Source: Coprococcus sp. (lineage in GTDB: Bacteria; Bacillota; Clostridia; Lachnospirales; Lachnospiraceae). Taken from it: a stretch of DNA of 24,865 nt. The stretch spans positions 1 to 24,865 of the forward strand of contig JAEDHX010000026.1 in the NCBI GenBank assembly GCA_016296785.1, read 5' to 3'. The translations under genes and the position numbers were made by a program. Under the pieces are notes generated by a model. The model did not search any database and was not told the origin of the DNA. It worked only from the letters and a program-made list of their open reading frames with translations. Within the stretch, counting starts at the first letter, position 1; every line of letters begins with the position of its first letter. This document shows, piece by piece, positions 6,824 through 14,736 of the stretch.

Positions 6824-8680
6824 ATGTGTTCAATAGCAGGTATATATAACAGTCATGAAAACTATGATATAAAGCATGAATACACAACTAATTTGCTTAT
6901 AAATATGAATAATCATCTTAAGCACAGAGGACCTGATGCAAATGAATATGTTGTTTTACAAAAATGTGCACTTGCACACACAAGACTATCAATAAGAGAT
7001 CTGATAACAGGCAATCAGCCTATGATGAAATCAATATATAATAATCAGATATATATTGTTTATAACGGCGAAATATATAATGCCGATGAAATAAAGCACG
7101 AATTATTGTCACTTGGATATGAATTTACAACCACCTCTGATACAGAAGTATTGCTCCAGGCATTTATTCATTATGGCCCGGACTTTGTAAATAAGATAAA
7201 CGGAATATTTGCATTTGCAATATACGACAAGGCAAATGAAACGATATACATGTATAGGGATCATTTTGGCGTAAAGCCCTTATATTATACGATTTCAAGT
7301 GATGCCACACTTATATTTGCGTCTGAAATCAAAGCTTTATTCTGCTATCCGGGTATAAATCCGATAATAGATAAGGATGGATTATGTCAAATCTTTGGAA
7401 TAGGACCATCTAAGGTTCCAGGTTCCGGTGTATTCAAAAATATTTATGAAGTTAAGCCGGGTCACTATATTAAATACAATTCATATGGGGCAAATGATAT
7501 TACATACTACAGAATAATATCTGCGCCGCATAATGATTCATACGAGGAAACCATCGAAAAGACATCCTATCTTGTCAGAGACAGTATACAACGTCAAATG
7601 GTATCAGATGTTCCGGTATGCACCTTTTTATCAGGCGGCATTGATTCATCGATTGTTAGCTCTATATGTGCAAAACAGCTTAGTATTAATAATAAGCAGC
7701 TGGATACTTTTTCTTTTGATTTTACTGATAATTCAATATATTTTAAATCTAATTCATTTCAACCAGAGCAAGACAGACCATATGTTGACTTGATGAAGGA
7801 TTATATTAAATCAAATCACACCTATCTTACATGTTCAATTGAAGAGATGGCAGATATGCTATATGGCTCCGTAATCTCAAGAGATTTGCCAACTATGGCT
7901 GACGTTGATTCATCCTTGCTATATTTCTGTAATAAGGTATCTGATACACATAAGGTTGTTCTTACAGGCGAATGTGCTGATGAAATATTCGGAGGTTATC
8001 CTTGGTTCTACAGGCACGAGCTTGTTAACAGTAAAACATTTCCTTGGATGATTGATATATCACCTAGAATCGATATCTTAAGTAATGAGCTGACTGAGTA
8101 TTTGAATCTTCCGGAATATATAAATAGTGTCTACTCTTCTATTGTTTCAGAGATAAATATGCTGCCGGAGGAAAACGAAACAGAGCGAAATCGAAGAAAA
8201 ATAGGATACCTTAACATCAGGATGTTTATGCAGACATTGCTCGACAGAATGGATAGAACAAGTATGTATAGCGGACTTGAGGCCAGGGTTCCATTTGCTG
8301 ACCCTCGAATAATTGATTATGTGTTTAACATTCCTTGGAAATTCAAGTATAAAAATGATACAGAAAAAAGTCTGCTTCGTGAAGCAATGCGTGGATATGT
8401 GCCTGATAAAATACTATTTAGAAAGAAAAGTCCATATCCAAAATCCTATAATCCGTTATATGAAAAGATATTATGTGAAAGGATGCGGGATATTCTACAA
8501 CATGGTAACAGAAAATTACTTGACCTTTTAGACATTAGTTCAATTGAGGAATTTCTTGACTCACCAAAGGATTATGGAAAACCTTGGTTTGGACAGCTGA
8601 TGGCCGGACCGCAAATGATAGCTTATCTTATTCAGATAGACTATTGGATGACAACCTACAATATTGTACTTGAATTATAA
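6824..8680 (+). CDS. asnB: Asparagine synthase (glutamine-hydrolysing)
   Basis: Converts aspartate, ATP and glutamine to asparagine. The N-terminal half is a class II glutamine amidotransferase domain. It begins MCSIAG, so Cys2 becomes the nucleophile after Met removal; the residue after it is Ser rather than the more usual Gly. RLSIRD, YNGEIYN and the Asp in TSDTEVLL form the glutamine site, and the domain ends near residue 200. The C-terminal synthetase domain has the PP-loop SGGIDSS (about 269-275), GECADEIFGGY and the LLDRMDRTSM/LEARVPFAD segments. The 618 residues match the family length. TTTGAGG lies just before the ATG. AsnB-like proteins include sporulation-expressed paralogues such as B. 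subtilis AsnO; a role on non-Asp substrates cannot be excluded. It stands alone and converges on dpaB. Confidence 0.93.
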   Translation: MCSIAGIYNSHENYDIKHEYTTNLLINMNNHLKHRGPDANEYVVLQKCALAHTRLSIRDLITGNQPMMKSIYNNQIYIVYNGEIYNADEIKHELLSLGYEFTTTSDTEVLLQAFIHYGPDFVNKINGIFAFAIYDKANETIYMYRDHFGVKPLYYTISSDATLIFASEIKALFCYPGINPIIDKDGLCQIFGIGPSKVPGSGVFKNIYEVKPGHYIKYNSYGANDITYYRIISAPHNDSYEETIEKTSYLVRDSIQRQMVSDVPVCTFLSGGIDSSIVSSICAKQLSINNKQLDTFSFDFTDNSIYFKSNSFQPEQDRPYVDLMKDYIKSNHTYLTCSIEEMADMLYGSVISRDLPTMADVDSSLLYFCNKVSDTHKVVLTGECADEIFGGYPWFYRHELVNSKTFPWMIDISPRIDILSNELTEYLNLPEYINSVYSSIVSEINMLPEENETERNRRKIGYLNIRMFMQTLLDRMDRTSMYSGLEARVPFADPRIIDYVFNIPWKFKYKNDTEKSLLREAMRGYVPDKILFRKKSPYPKSYNPLYEKILCERMRDILQHGNRKLLDLLDISSIEEFLDSPKDYGKPWFGQLMAGPQMIAYLIQIDYWMTTYNIVLEL

Positions 8681-8689
8681 TTATAAATA

Positions 8690-8729
8690 AAGGATACGTA
8701 TCTGCTTCATGTACATGATACGTATCCTT
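8690..8729. terminator. Stem-loop between convergent asnB and dpaB, probable terminator
   Basis: Arms 8690-8702 and 8717-8729 (AAGGATACGTATC and its complement) pair over 13 bases around a 14-base loop, which itself holds the palindrome ATGTACAT. The stem lies 10 bases after the asnB stop and just past the dpaB stop. T-runs on both sides are poor, so termination strength is uncertain. Confidence 0.6.
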
Positions 8730-8735
8730 ATATTA

Positions 8736-9317
8736 TTATCTTACCAGTACCGGCTGAAGCTGCACTCCATTTAATGCCGCTTCAATTGTAGCAGGAATAA
8801 GATCAAGTCTTGAAATTAATGAATTAGGCTTCTTTATATAATTATCCTGCTCAAATGGTACAAAATATATATTCTTTGTATTCATAAGCATTCCAATATT
8901 TTTAAAATTCATACCCATGGCATCATTTGTTGATACAGATATAACAAGTGGTTTGTTGTTTCTTAAATGAGCCTTTGCTGCCATAAGCACAGATGTATCT
9001 GTAATTCCGTTGTTAAGCTTTGCAAGTGTATTACCTGTACATGGTGCAATTACAAGAACATCAAGATAACCCTTAGGTCCTATTGGCTCCGCTTCGCATA
9101 TGGTAAATATTCCCTTATTATCTGTTATTTCCTCTATATCCTTAACAAAACTATCTGCTTTACCAAATCTGGTATCGTAATTTGCTGCATGGCTTGAAAA
9201 TATAGGAATAATATTCATTCCAAGCTCTGCCATATTCTTCAATTCTATTTTAACTTTATCAAAAGTACAAAATGAACCGGTTATTGCAAAACCAACATTG
9301 CACTTTGATAAATTCAT
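8736..9317 (-). CDS. dpaB: Dipicolinate synthase subunit B (SpoVFB)
   Basis: The flavoprotein-like subunit of dipicolinate synthase, which makes the spore-core metabolite dipicolinic acid from the lysine-pathway intermediate in the mother cell. The 193 residues match the family. Visible features are FAITGSFCTF near the N terminus, a flavoprotein-type VIAPCTGNTLAKL loop (about 90-103) with SVLMAAKAHLRN, and VSTNDAMGMN. It starts 3 bases after the dpaA stop, with AAAGGA upstream, which fits an obligate two-gene unit. Many clostridia lack dpaAB and use an EtfA-type route, so its presence is informative about lineage. Confidence 0.95.
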   Translation of the reverse strand: MNLSKCNVGFAITGSFCTFDKVKIELKNMAELGMNIIPIFSSHAANYDTRFGKADSFVKDIEEITDNKGIFTICEAEPIGPKGYLDVLVIAPCTGNTLAKLNNGITDTSVLMAAKAHLRNNKPLVISVSTNDAMGMNFKNIGMLMNTKNIYFVPFEQDNYIKKPNSLISRLDLIPATIEAALNGVQLQPVLVR

Positions 9318-9320
9318 GTT

Positions 9321-10166
9321 TTAATATCCTTTCTTTATAACTGCATCAGCAAGTATCCTTCCTGATGTATCCGGCGAGTATTTACCTGGTATTCCAAGTG
9401 AATGATTATACTTGATAGAGTGCATTTTACAATAATCAAAATCAATCCCACCCGGCATTGATGCAATATCAATTATATATATATCAGGAGATACCTTACT
9501 TAAGAAATCTTCTTTTATTACAAGAGCAGGAATAGTATTAAAGCAAAAATCATATTTATCTGCATCCTTATTCATATGAATTAAATCAGTTGCCATATAA
9601 CCTTCAGCAAGAGCTTCTTTTCTGGCGTCATCACTTCTAGCAGCAATTGTAACCTCTGAACCTAGTTTTTTCAATCTACTTGCAAGCGGCTTAGCACATC
9701 TTCCAAATCCGGTAACAAGGCTCCGGCTACCATCAATATTAATATCCTTTCCAATAAATGCTTCAACAATAGCACCTTCTGCTGTTGCGATTGCATTCTT
9801 GCAGGCTAACTCATCATCCTTCATAAAATCATAACAAATTACATTCTTATTATTACATTCATTTGCAATAACCAAAGGAATAATTCCGCCACACACAATT
9901 TCACAATTAGCTATTGAAGGAAGAATGTCCTTAATCAATATATTTCCGTTTTTTCCTTTAATACATTCCCTATTATTTGTTACCGGAATAGGAAGTATCA
10001 AAATGCCATGAATTGAACTCAAATCATCAATCATCTTACATCCAAATTGATGCATCATATCCTCGTCATATGCATCAGCATAATATACCTCATATCCTTG
10101 CTTTATGAAATAAGATGCCATATAACAGCTTCTCATATCACCGCCTATTATATAAATCTGTTTCAT
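9321..10166 (-). CDS. dpaA: Dipicolinate synthase subunit A (SpoVFA)
   Basis: The dehydrogenase-like catalytic subunit of dipicolinate synthase, 281 residues from the ATG at 10166. A TTG at 10178 also keeps the frame open, but it overlaps the GGAGG ribosome binding site, so 10166 is the start. The N-terminal MKQIYIIGGDMRS begins a first nucleotide-binding-like domain. A second Rossmann domain starts at about residue 150 with VTGFGRCAKPLASRLKKLG (G-x-G-x-x-A). The C-terminal DIASMPGGIDFDYC and GIPGKYSPDTSGRI segments are typical of SpoVFA. A consensus sigma-K promoter lies upstream, fitting late mother-cell expression. It follows the S11 peptidase gene by 74 bases. Confidence 0.95.
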   Translation of the reverse strand: MKQIYIIGGDMRSCYMASYFIKQGYEVYYADAYDEDMMHQFGCKMIDDLSSIHGILILPIPVTNNRECIKGKNGNILIKDILPSIANCEIVCGGIIPLVIANECNNKNVICYDFMKDDELACKNAIATAEGAIVEAFIGKDINIDGSRSLVTGFGRCAKPLASRLKKLGSEVTIAARSDDARKEALAEGYMATDLIHMNKDADKYDFCFNTIPALVIKEDFLSKVSPDIYIIDIASMPGGIDFDYCKMHSIKYNHSLGIPGKYSPDTSGRILADAVIKKGY

Positions 10167-10202
10167 AAAAACCTCCAAATATCAAATAGCTCTTGTATAT
10201 AC

Positions 10203-10229
10203 TAATATATGCTGCAACATATTATATGT
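10203..10229 (-). promoter_or_regulatory. Candidate sigma-K promoter of dpaAB
   Basis: On the minus strand an AC (10229-10228) is followed by exactly 16 bases and CATATATTA (10211-10203), which fits the sigma-K pattern AC, about 16 bases, CATAnnnTA. A second CATATAATA at 10228-10220 lacks an AC at the right distance. The predicted start is about 30 bases before dpaA. In B. subtilis the spoVF operon is sigma-K dependent, which supports the call. Short motifs can occur by chance in AT-rich DNA. Confidence 0.5.
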
Positions 10230-10240
10230 GATATGGTAAT

Positions 10241-11422
10241 CTAGAAAAATTCTGTAGCCACCTTCTTAAGATAGTACAAAAAGTCTTCCTTTATTATTGT
10301 TTCACTAGCATATATATTGCATATATCAAATAATTCATCATTTATATATACATTTATATATCCGACAACTGCACCCTTCTCGATTGGTGCATCAAGCTTC
10401 TTGGGATATATATATTCATATTCAACTTTATCCTTATTAGATAACAGTATTTCCTTACTATAACATGCGTTACATTTCATTATACAAGTATTTTCATGTG
10501 ACTTTATTATAATTATACTAATCTCAGCTTCTTTACTAACTATTCTCTTACTAGTGTAATTATCAATTCCGTATGACATAAGCTTCTTAGAATCTTTCCA
10601 CTTATATGTCTTATTATTTGGCCATCCACATCCAAGTAACGCAACAATATATGTACGTCCATCCCTACACAATGCACCGACATAGCAATATCCGGCATCA
10701 CAGGTAAACCCGGTCTTACCTGATAATACGCCTTCCATCATATTAAGAAATGCATTATGATTATTACAGGAAAATGTCCTATTCCTGCTAACATCTGAAA
10801 ACACATAGCTGTCAGTTTGCGTTATATCTAGGAACATGTCGTGTTTAGGCGAATCCTTAATGCAATATTTCATAATAAGTGCCAGATCTTTTGCAGTTGT
10901 TCCATGAAAACCTATGTCATCAGAAGAATCCAGCCCGTTTGGAGTAATAAAATAAGTATTATTACAACCAATTTCCTTGGCCTTTGTATTCATCATTGCT
11001 GCAAATTCTTTAACGCTGCCACCTACGTGCTCTGCTATGGCTACAGCAGAATCATTATGACTTTCTAGCATTAATGAATGAAGCAAATCTCCAAGGTAAT
11101 ACTCTTCACCCTCACATATTCCAAGCTGTACATCAGGCATTTTTGATGCATAAGAGGAAACCTTTACAATATCGGTTATTTCCGAGCATTCAAGTGCTAA
11201 TATACAAGTCATTATTTTGGTCGTGCTTGCATTTGCACGTTTTTCATTACCATTCTTATCAAACAGAATACGCCCGGAATCAGCATCCATTAGAACGGCT
11301 GACAGGGCGTACAAATCATTACAAGATACTTCCTCATCAGCAAGTACATATGAACTATTACACAGACTGCTAATGAGTAATATTAAAATTGATATAATAT
11401 ATAAAGCTTTATTCCACTTCAA
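10241..11422 (-). CDS. Secreted S11 D-Ala-D-Ala carboxypeptidase, probably sporulation-linked
   Basis: Penicillin-binding protein of 393 residues of the DacB/DacF type. It starts at TTG (11422), supported by GCGGAG about 8 bases upstream and by the signal peptide that would be lost from any later start (hydrophobic 7-27, likely cleavage near VLADEE). Active-site motifs are STTK (Ser66, Lys69), SHN (Ser121, Asn123) and KTG (236-238). The final 110 residues look like the PBP5 C-terminal domain, with an amphipathic end. It is unusually cysteine-rich after the signal for an S11 enzyme (CNDL, CEGE, CNN, CDAGYC, CMKCNAC). A sigma-E-like promoter upstream and its place between scpB and dpaA suggest a job in spore cortex peptidoglycan, as for B. 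subtilis DacB; this is inference. Confidence 0.93.
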   Translation of the reverse strand: MKWNKALYIISILILLISSLCNSSYVLADEEVSCNDLYALSAVLMDADSGRILFDKNGNEKRANASTTKIMTCILALECSEITDIVKVSSYASKMPDVQLGICEGEEYYLGDLLHSLMLESHNDSAVAIAEHVGGSVKEFAAMMNTKAKEIGCNNTYFITPNGLDSSDDIGFHGTTAKDLALIMKYCIKDSPKHDMFLDITQTDSYVFSDVSRNRTFSCNNHNAFLNMMEGVLSGKTGFTCDAGYCYVGALCRDGRTYIVALLGCGWPNNKTYKWKDSKKLMSYGIDNYTSKRIVSKEAEISIIIIKSHENTCIMKCNACYSKEILLSNKDKVEYEYIYPKKLDAPIEKGAVVGYINVYINDELFDICNIYASETIIKEDFLYYLKKVATEFF

Positions 11423-11450
11423 AATATAGCTCCGCAGATATATTCATAAT

Positions 11451-11480
11451 AATATATTACAGACAATGTACGTATATGAC
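11451..11480 (-). promoter_or_regulatory. Candidate sigma-E promoter of the S11 peptidase gene
   Basis: On the minus strand GTCATATA (11480-11473), a 14-base spacer and AATATATT (11458-11451). The -35 is identical to that before spoIVA and matches 7 of 8 bases of GTCATATT; the -10 matches 5 of 8. The predicted leader is about 22 bases and includes the GCGGAG ribosome binding site. Confidence 0.45.
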
Positions 11481-11525
11481 GAATAAATAATTATTTAGAA
11501 TATATTTAATCAGTTTATCAATACA

Positions 11526-12194
11526 CTAGTTCACATCAATTCCAAGAGTAAACTCAGCCTCTTCTTGAGCTTCCTTCTTGAAATCTTCTATCTTATCAGG
11601 ACTAATTAGTGGTAAATCATTGGTTGATGAGACTCCGAAGCATCTAAGGAATTCCTCTGTTGTCCCAAATAGTATTGGCTTTCCCGGGGCATCAAGTCTT
11701 CCAACCTCTGCAACCAAATTGTATTCAATTAGTCTGTTTACTGCATGAACACAGGAAACTCCTCTGATTGCTTCAATCTCAGGCCTTGTAATTGGCTGCT
11801 TATAAGCAATAATTGATAGTGTTTCCAGCAATACATCAGTAAGAACAGGCTTCTTAGGAGTATTAACAACCTTTGACAAAACATCATAATACTCATTTCT
11901 GGTGCATAGCTGAAGAGCACCTTCGAGCTCAATTATTCTAATTCCTCTATCTTCTCTATTATAGTTATTAATAATAAAAGAAAGCTGTTTTTCTAATGAC
12001 TTCTTATTCATCATTAATGCTGTTGCAATTCTATCAATTGTAACAGATTCACCGACAGAAAAAAGTATTGCCTCAAGTGCTGAAGTAAGATATTCATCAC
12101 TATACTCTTTATATTCTATAATAGGACCATCAATATATCCGTCATCATCACTAACATTGTTGTTATTTGTATATTCTATAGCGTTATCTTCCAT
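11526..12194 (-). CDS. scpB: Segregation and condensation protein B
   Basis: The winged-helix kleisin-partner subunit (KITE) of the SMC-ScpA-ScpB complex that compacts and segregates the chromosome. A TTG at 12206 keeps the frame open, but TGAGGTG sits inside that extension 5 bases before ATG 12194, so 12194 (222 residues) is the start. An acidic tail-like N terminus (about 1-30) precedes the first winged helix (LTSALEAILFSVGESVTIDRIA). The second contains the family signature LETLSIIAYKQPITRPEIEAIRGV. It follows scpA by 29 bases, as in most Firmicutes. Confidence 0.95.
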   Translation of the reverse strand: MEDNAIEYTNNNNVSDDDGYIDGPIIEYKEYSDEYLTSALEAILFSVGESVTIDRIATALMMNKKSLEKQLSFIINNYNREDRGIRIIELEGALQLCTRNEYYDVLSKVVNTPKKPVLTDVLLETLSIIAYKQPITRPEIEAIRGVSCVHAVNRLIEYNLVAEVGRLDAPGKPILFGTTEEFLRCFGVSSTNDLPLISPDKIEDFKKEAQEEAEFTLGIDVN

Positions 12195-12223
12195 TATACA
12201 CCTCAAAAAATCTATAATATGTA

Positions 12224-12982
12224 CTATATTGTATCTAATGAATCAATTACAATATCTCCAAATAATTCATCCTGTCTAATTGTAATGGCACTTACCTTCA
12301 TAAGCTCCAGCACAGCCAAAAAAGTTATAATAATATTCATTCTAGATGCCTGCATCTCAAGTAATGTCCTAAAGTTTATTCCTTCAAGCCCTCTTACCTG
12401 TTCTCGAACTTCTATCATCTTAGCTTCAAGCGATATTTCTTCCTTCTCAATATTCTTGAATTTGCTTCTGATAGGATCAACTTTATCAACCTGCTTTCTC
12501 ATTACTGATTTAAATATCTCATTAAGCTTTTCAAGATTGATGTCCATCTCCGATATCATATCATAAGGGTCTATTTCCTGATGATAATTCTTAACTTCAG
12601 AAGGAATTGAAGGTGATTTATAAAATGATTTGGAGCCAGTAATCTCAAGATCCTTTAGCTCGTTTGCTGCATATTTGTACATCTTATACTCAAGAAGTCT
12701 TTTTACAAGTTCATCTCTAGGATCTTCCTCTTCTTCCTCATTTTCTTCTACTCGCGGAAGTAACATCTTAGATTTAATCTTTATTAGATGAGCAGCCATA
12801 ACTAAGAATTCGCTCATCACATCAAGATCCTCTTCTTCCATATTGTTAATATATTCCAAATACTGTTCTGTAATTGTTACAATAGGTATATCATAGATAT
12901 TTACCTTATTCTTCTCAATCAAATGAAGCAGAAGGTCAAGAGGTCCTTCAAATACATTTAACTTTACATCAATAGCAGACAT
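12224..12982 (-). CDS. scpA: Segregation and condensation protein A
   Basis: The kleisin subunit of the bacterial condensin, bridging the SMC heads and binding ScpB. The 252 residues match the family. The N terminus FEGPLDLLLHLIEKNKVNIYDIPI is the diagnostic kleisin N-terminal helix motif, followed by LVMAAHLIKIKSKMLLP. A charged acidic loop (VEENEEEEEDPRDE, about 76-90) leads into the middle ScpB-binding region. The C-terminal winged helix (about 205-250) contains TFLAVLELMK. AAAGGAG lies 5 bases before the ATG. It lies 96 bases downstream of spoIVA and has its own possible promoter, so it need not depend on sporulation transcription. Confidence 0.95.
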   Translation of the reverse strand: MSAIDVKLNVFEGPLDLLLHLIEKNKVNIYDIPIVTITEQYLEYINNMEEEDLDVMSEFLVMAAHLIKIKSKMLLPRVEENEEEEEDPRDELVKRLLEYKMYKYAANELKDLEITGSKSFYKSPSIPSEVKNYHQEIDPYDMISEMDINLEKLNEIFKSVMRKQVDKVDPIRSKFKNIEKEEISLEAKMIEVREQVRGLEGINFRTLLEMQASRMNIIITFLAVLELMKVSAITIRQDELFGDIVIDSLDTI

Positions 12983-13013
12983 AATTACTCCTTTGTGTAC
13001 AGTTTATAAGAAC

Positions 13014-13043
13014 ACCGTTACATTTTAACATAGCTATATATAT
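13014..13043 (-). promoter_or_regulatory. Possible sigma-A promoter of scpAB
   Basis: Between spoIVA and scpA, minus-strand TTGCAT is followed by 18 bases and TAAAAT, within about 30 bases upstream of the scpA leader. The -10 is good and the -35 matches only 3 of 6 bases. A vegetative promoter is expected here because condensin is needed in growth. No clear terminator separates spoIVA from scpA. Confidence 0.35.
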
Positions 13044-13078
13044 TAATGCAATCTCGACTTACAAATAATACTATTTTA

Positions 13079-14551
13079 CTAAATAATGATACAGACCATA
13101 CCTCCATTGCCATCATTTACTATTTTTTTCATTGCATCCTGAAGCTTTTGCTGGCTTTCGGAATTTATTCTATTTGCTTTAGATTTAAGTCCATCTTCAA
13201 CCAGTTGTTCTACAGACTTGCCAAATATATTTACCTCCCATATATCCTTGCCTTCAACCTTTGTGCTATCTCTAATATATTCAATCAAATCCTCTGCCTG
13301 TTCCTTTGAACCAACTATTGGAGCAATTTCTGTTGTAATATCAGCTTTAATCATGTGTACTGATGGAGCTTTAGCTACAACCTTAACACCAAATTTATTG
13401 CCGGCCTTTATTAGTTCCGGCTCATCAAGAGAAATGTCATTTCTTTCAGGCATAACAAGACCATAACCATTACCCTTAACGCTTTGCAATGCATTCATTA
13501 CACTATCGCACATTTTGCGCGTTTTTGACATACTCTTAATCTCATTTATAAAGTCGTATTCATTATGTACAGACGTACCCATCATTTCAGATATCATTTC
13601 ATAATAATAATTATTATAAATCACAACCGATATATCAATGGTGCCATCAGCAAGATTAAGCTTTCCGCAGGAATAACTCTCAACATATTGATTATCAGGA
13701 TATTCCATATTTTTTATATCATATAGAAATCTATTACTGTTAAGAATATCAATTGCATCCCGTATTACACTTTGTTTTATGTAATTATCATCATCACATA
13801 CCTCTAACCATTTTGGTATTATGAAATTAATTGCTGCAACCGGAAAACTATATAGTAGCTCTCTAAAGATTCCGTTTATGTCTTCATTTGTCATTTGGTC
13901 ACAATTTACAGGTATTACAGATACCTTATATTTGTCGGATAATTCTTTTGCAAGTTTTTTAGTTTCACTGTCATATGGATGATTTGAGTTAAGAAGCATT
14001 ACAAATGGCTTTCCAAGCTCTTTAAGCTCATTTACAGTCCTGTTTTCTGCTTCAATATAGCTTTCTCTTTCTAATTCACCAAAGCTTCCATCACAAGTAA
14101 CAACAATTCCAACAGTTGAATGATTATTAATTACCTTCTTAGTTCCTATTTCAGCTGCTTTTGCAAATGGAATATCGTAGTCATACCATGGTGTTTTGAC
14201 CATACGATCCTTTCCATCCTCCATTTGCCCCTCTGCACCGGCTACAACATATCCAACACAATCAATTAATCGTACCTTCATATTAATATTGTCATCAATT
14301 CGTATATCCACCCCATCCTTTGGAATAAATTTGGGTTCTGTAGTCATTATTGTTCTTCCTGAAGCAGATTGAGGCATTTCATCTTGAGCTATCTCCTTAT
14401 CATTTTCATCAACAATATTTGGAAGAACCATTTTCTCCATGAATCTTTTTATAAATGTTGATTTTCCGGTTCTTACCGGACCAACTACACCTATGTATAT
14501 TTCTCCGTTTGTTCTGGCATTAATATCCTTATATACATTGAAGTCTTCCAT
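13079..14551 (-). CDS. spoIVA: Stage IV sporulation protein A (coat basement ATPase)
   Basis: Cytoskeletal ATPase that polymerises on the forespore surface in the mother cell and forms the base on which the coat assembles; it is also needed for cortex formation. At 490 residues it has full family length. The N terminus has Walker A GPVRTGKST (24-32) in a TRAFAC-type NTPase fold. The sensor region is LIDCVGYVVAGAEG, then VVTCDGSFGELERE. A middle domain and a C-terminal domain that binds SpoVM and the membrane follow, ending in the hydrophobic VCIII. AGGAGG lies 6 bases before the ATG. A sigma-E-like promoter precedes it. The gene heads the minus-strand block with scpAB, the S11 peptidase and dpaAB. 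Confidence 0.97.
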   Translation of the reverse strand: MEDFNVYKDINARTNGEIYIGVVGPVRTGKSTFIKRFMEKMVLPNIVDENDKEIAQDEMPQSASGRTIMTTEPKFIPKDGVDIRIDDNINMKVRLIDCVGYVVAGAEGQMEDGKDRMVKTPWYDYDIPFAKAAEIGTKKVINNHSTVGIVVTCDGSFGELERESYIEAENRTVNELKELGKPFVMLLNSNHPYDSETKKLAKELSDKYKVSVIPVNCDQMTNEDINGIFRELLYSFPVAAINFIIPKWLEVCDDDNYIKQSVIRDAIDILNSNRFLYDIKNMEYPDNQYVESYSCGKLNLADGTIDISVVIYNNYYYEMISEMMGTSVHNEYDFINEIKSMSKTRKMCDSVMNALQSVKGNGYGLVMPERNDISLDEPELIKAGNKFGVKVVAKAPSVHMIKADITTEIAPIVGSKEQAEDLIEYIRDSTKVEGKDIWEVNIFGKSVEQLVEDGLKSKANRINSESQQKLQDAMKKIVNDGNGGMVCIII

Positions 14552-14612
14552 TTATACCTCCTGAATATATTTGTACCTTTTGTAATAAAGCACAATTTGT
14601 TTTCATATTTTA

Positions 14613-14642
14613 ATAATATGATTCGGCAAATATATATATGAC
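14613..14642 (-). promoter_or_regulatory. Candidate sigma-E promoter of spoIVA
   Basis: On the minus strand GTCATATA (14642-14635), a 14-base spacer and CATATTAT (14620-14613). These match 7 of 8 bases of GTCATATT and 6 of 8 of CATACAAT at the expected spacing. The predicted start is about 55 bases before the ATG. spoIVA is sigma-E dependent in B. subtilis, in agreement. Confidence 0.6.
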
Positions 14643-14644
14643 TG

Positions 14645-14696
14645 CATAAAAAAGAAATCCACACAAGCTGTTTATAAACATGCAAATGTGGATTTC
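14645..14696 (-). terminator. Rho-independent terminator after the adhesin-like gene
   Basis: Arms 14654-14663 and 14687-14696 (GAAATCCACA and its complement) pair over 10 bases. The 23-base loop can form a smaller inner stem (TGTTTATAAACA). Read on the minus strand the stem is followed by a T-run at 14653-14648. It isolates the upstream gene from spoIVA. Confidence 0.75.
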
Positions 14697-14736
14697 ATAA
14701 ATTATTATTGAATTACATCAATATTTCATTTTTTAA

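Noticed and set aside
8681..8735. Palindromic AAGGATACGTATC as an operator for a regulator
   Set aside because: It lies between two convergent stop codons, where a terminator is the simpler explanation.
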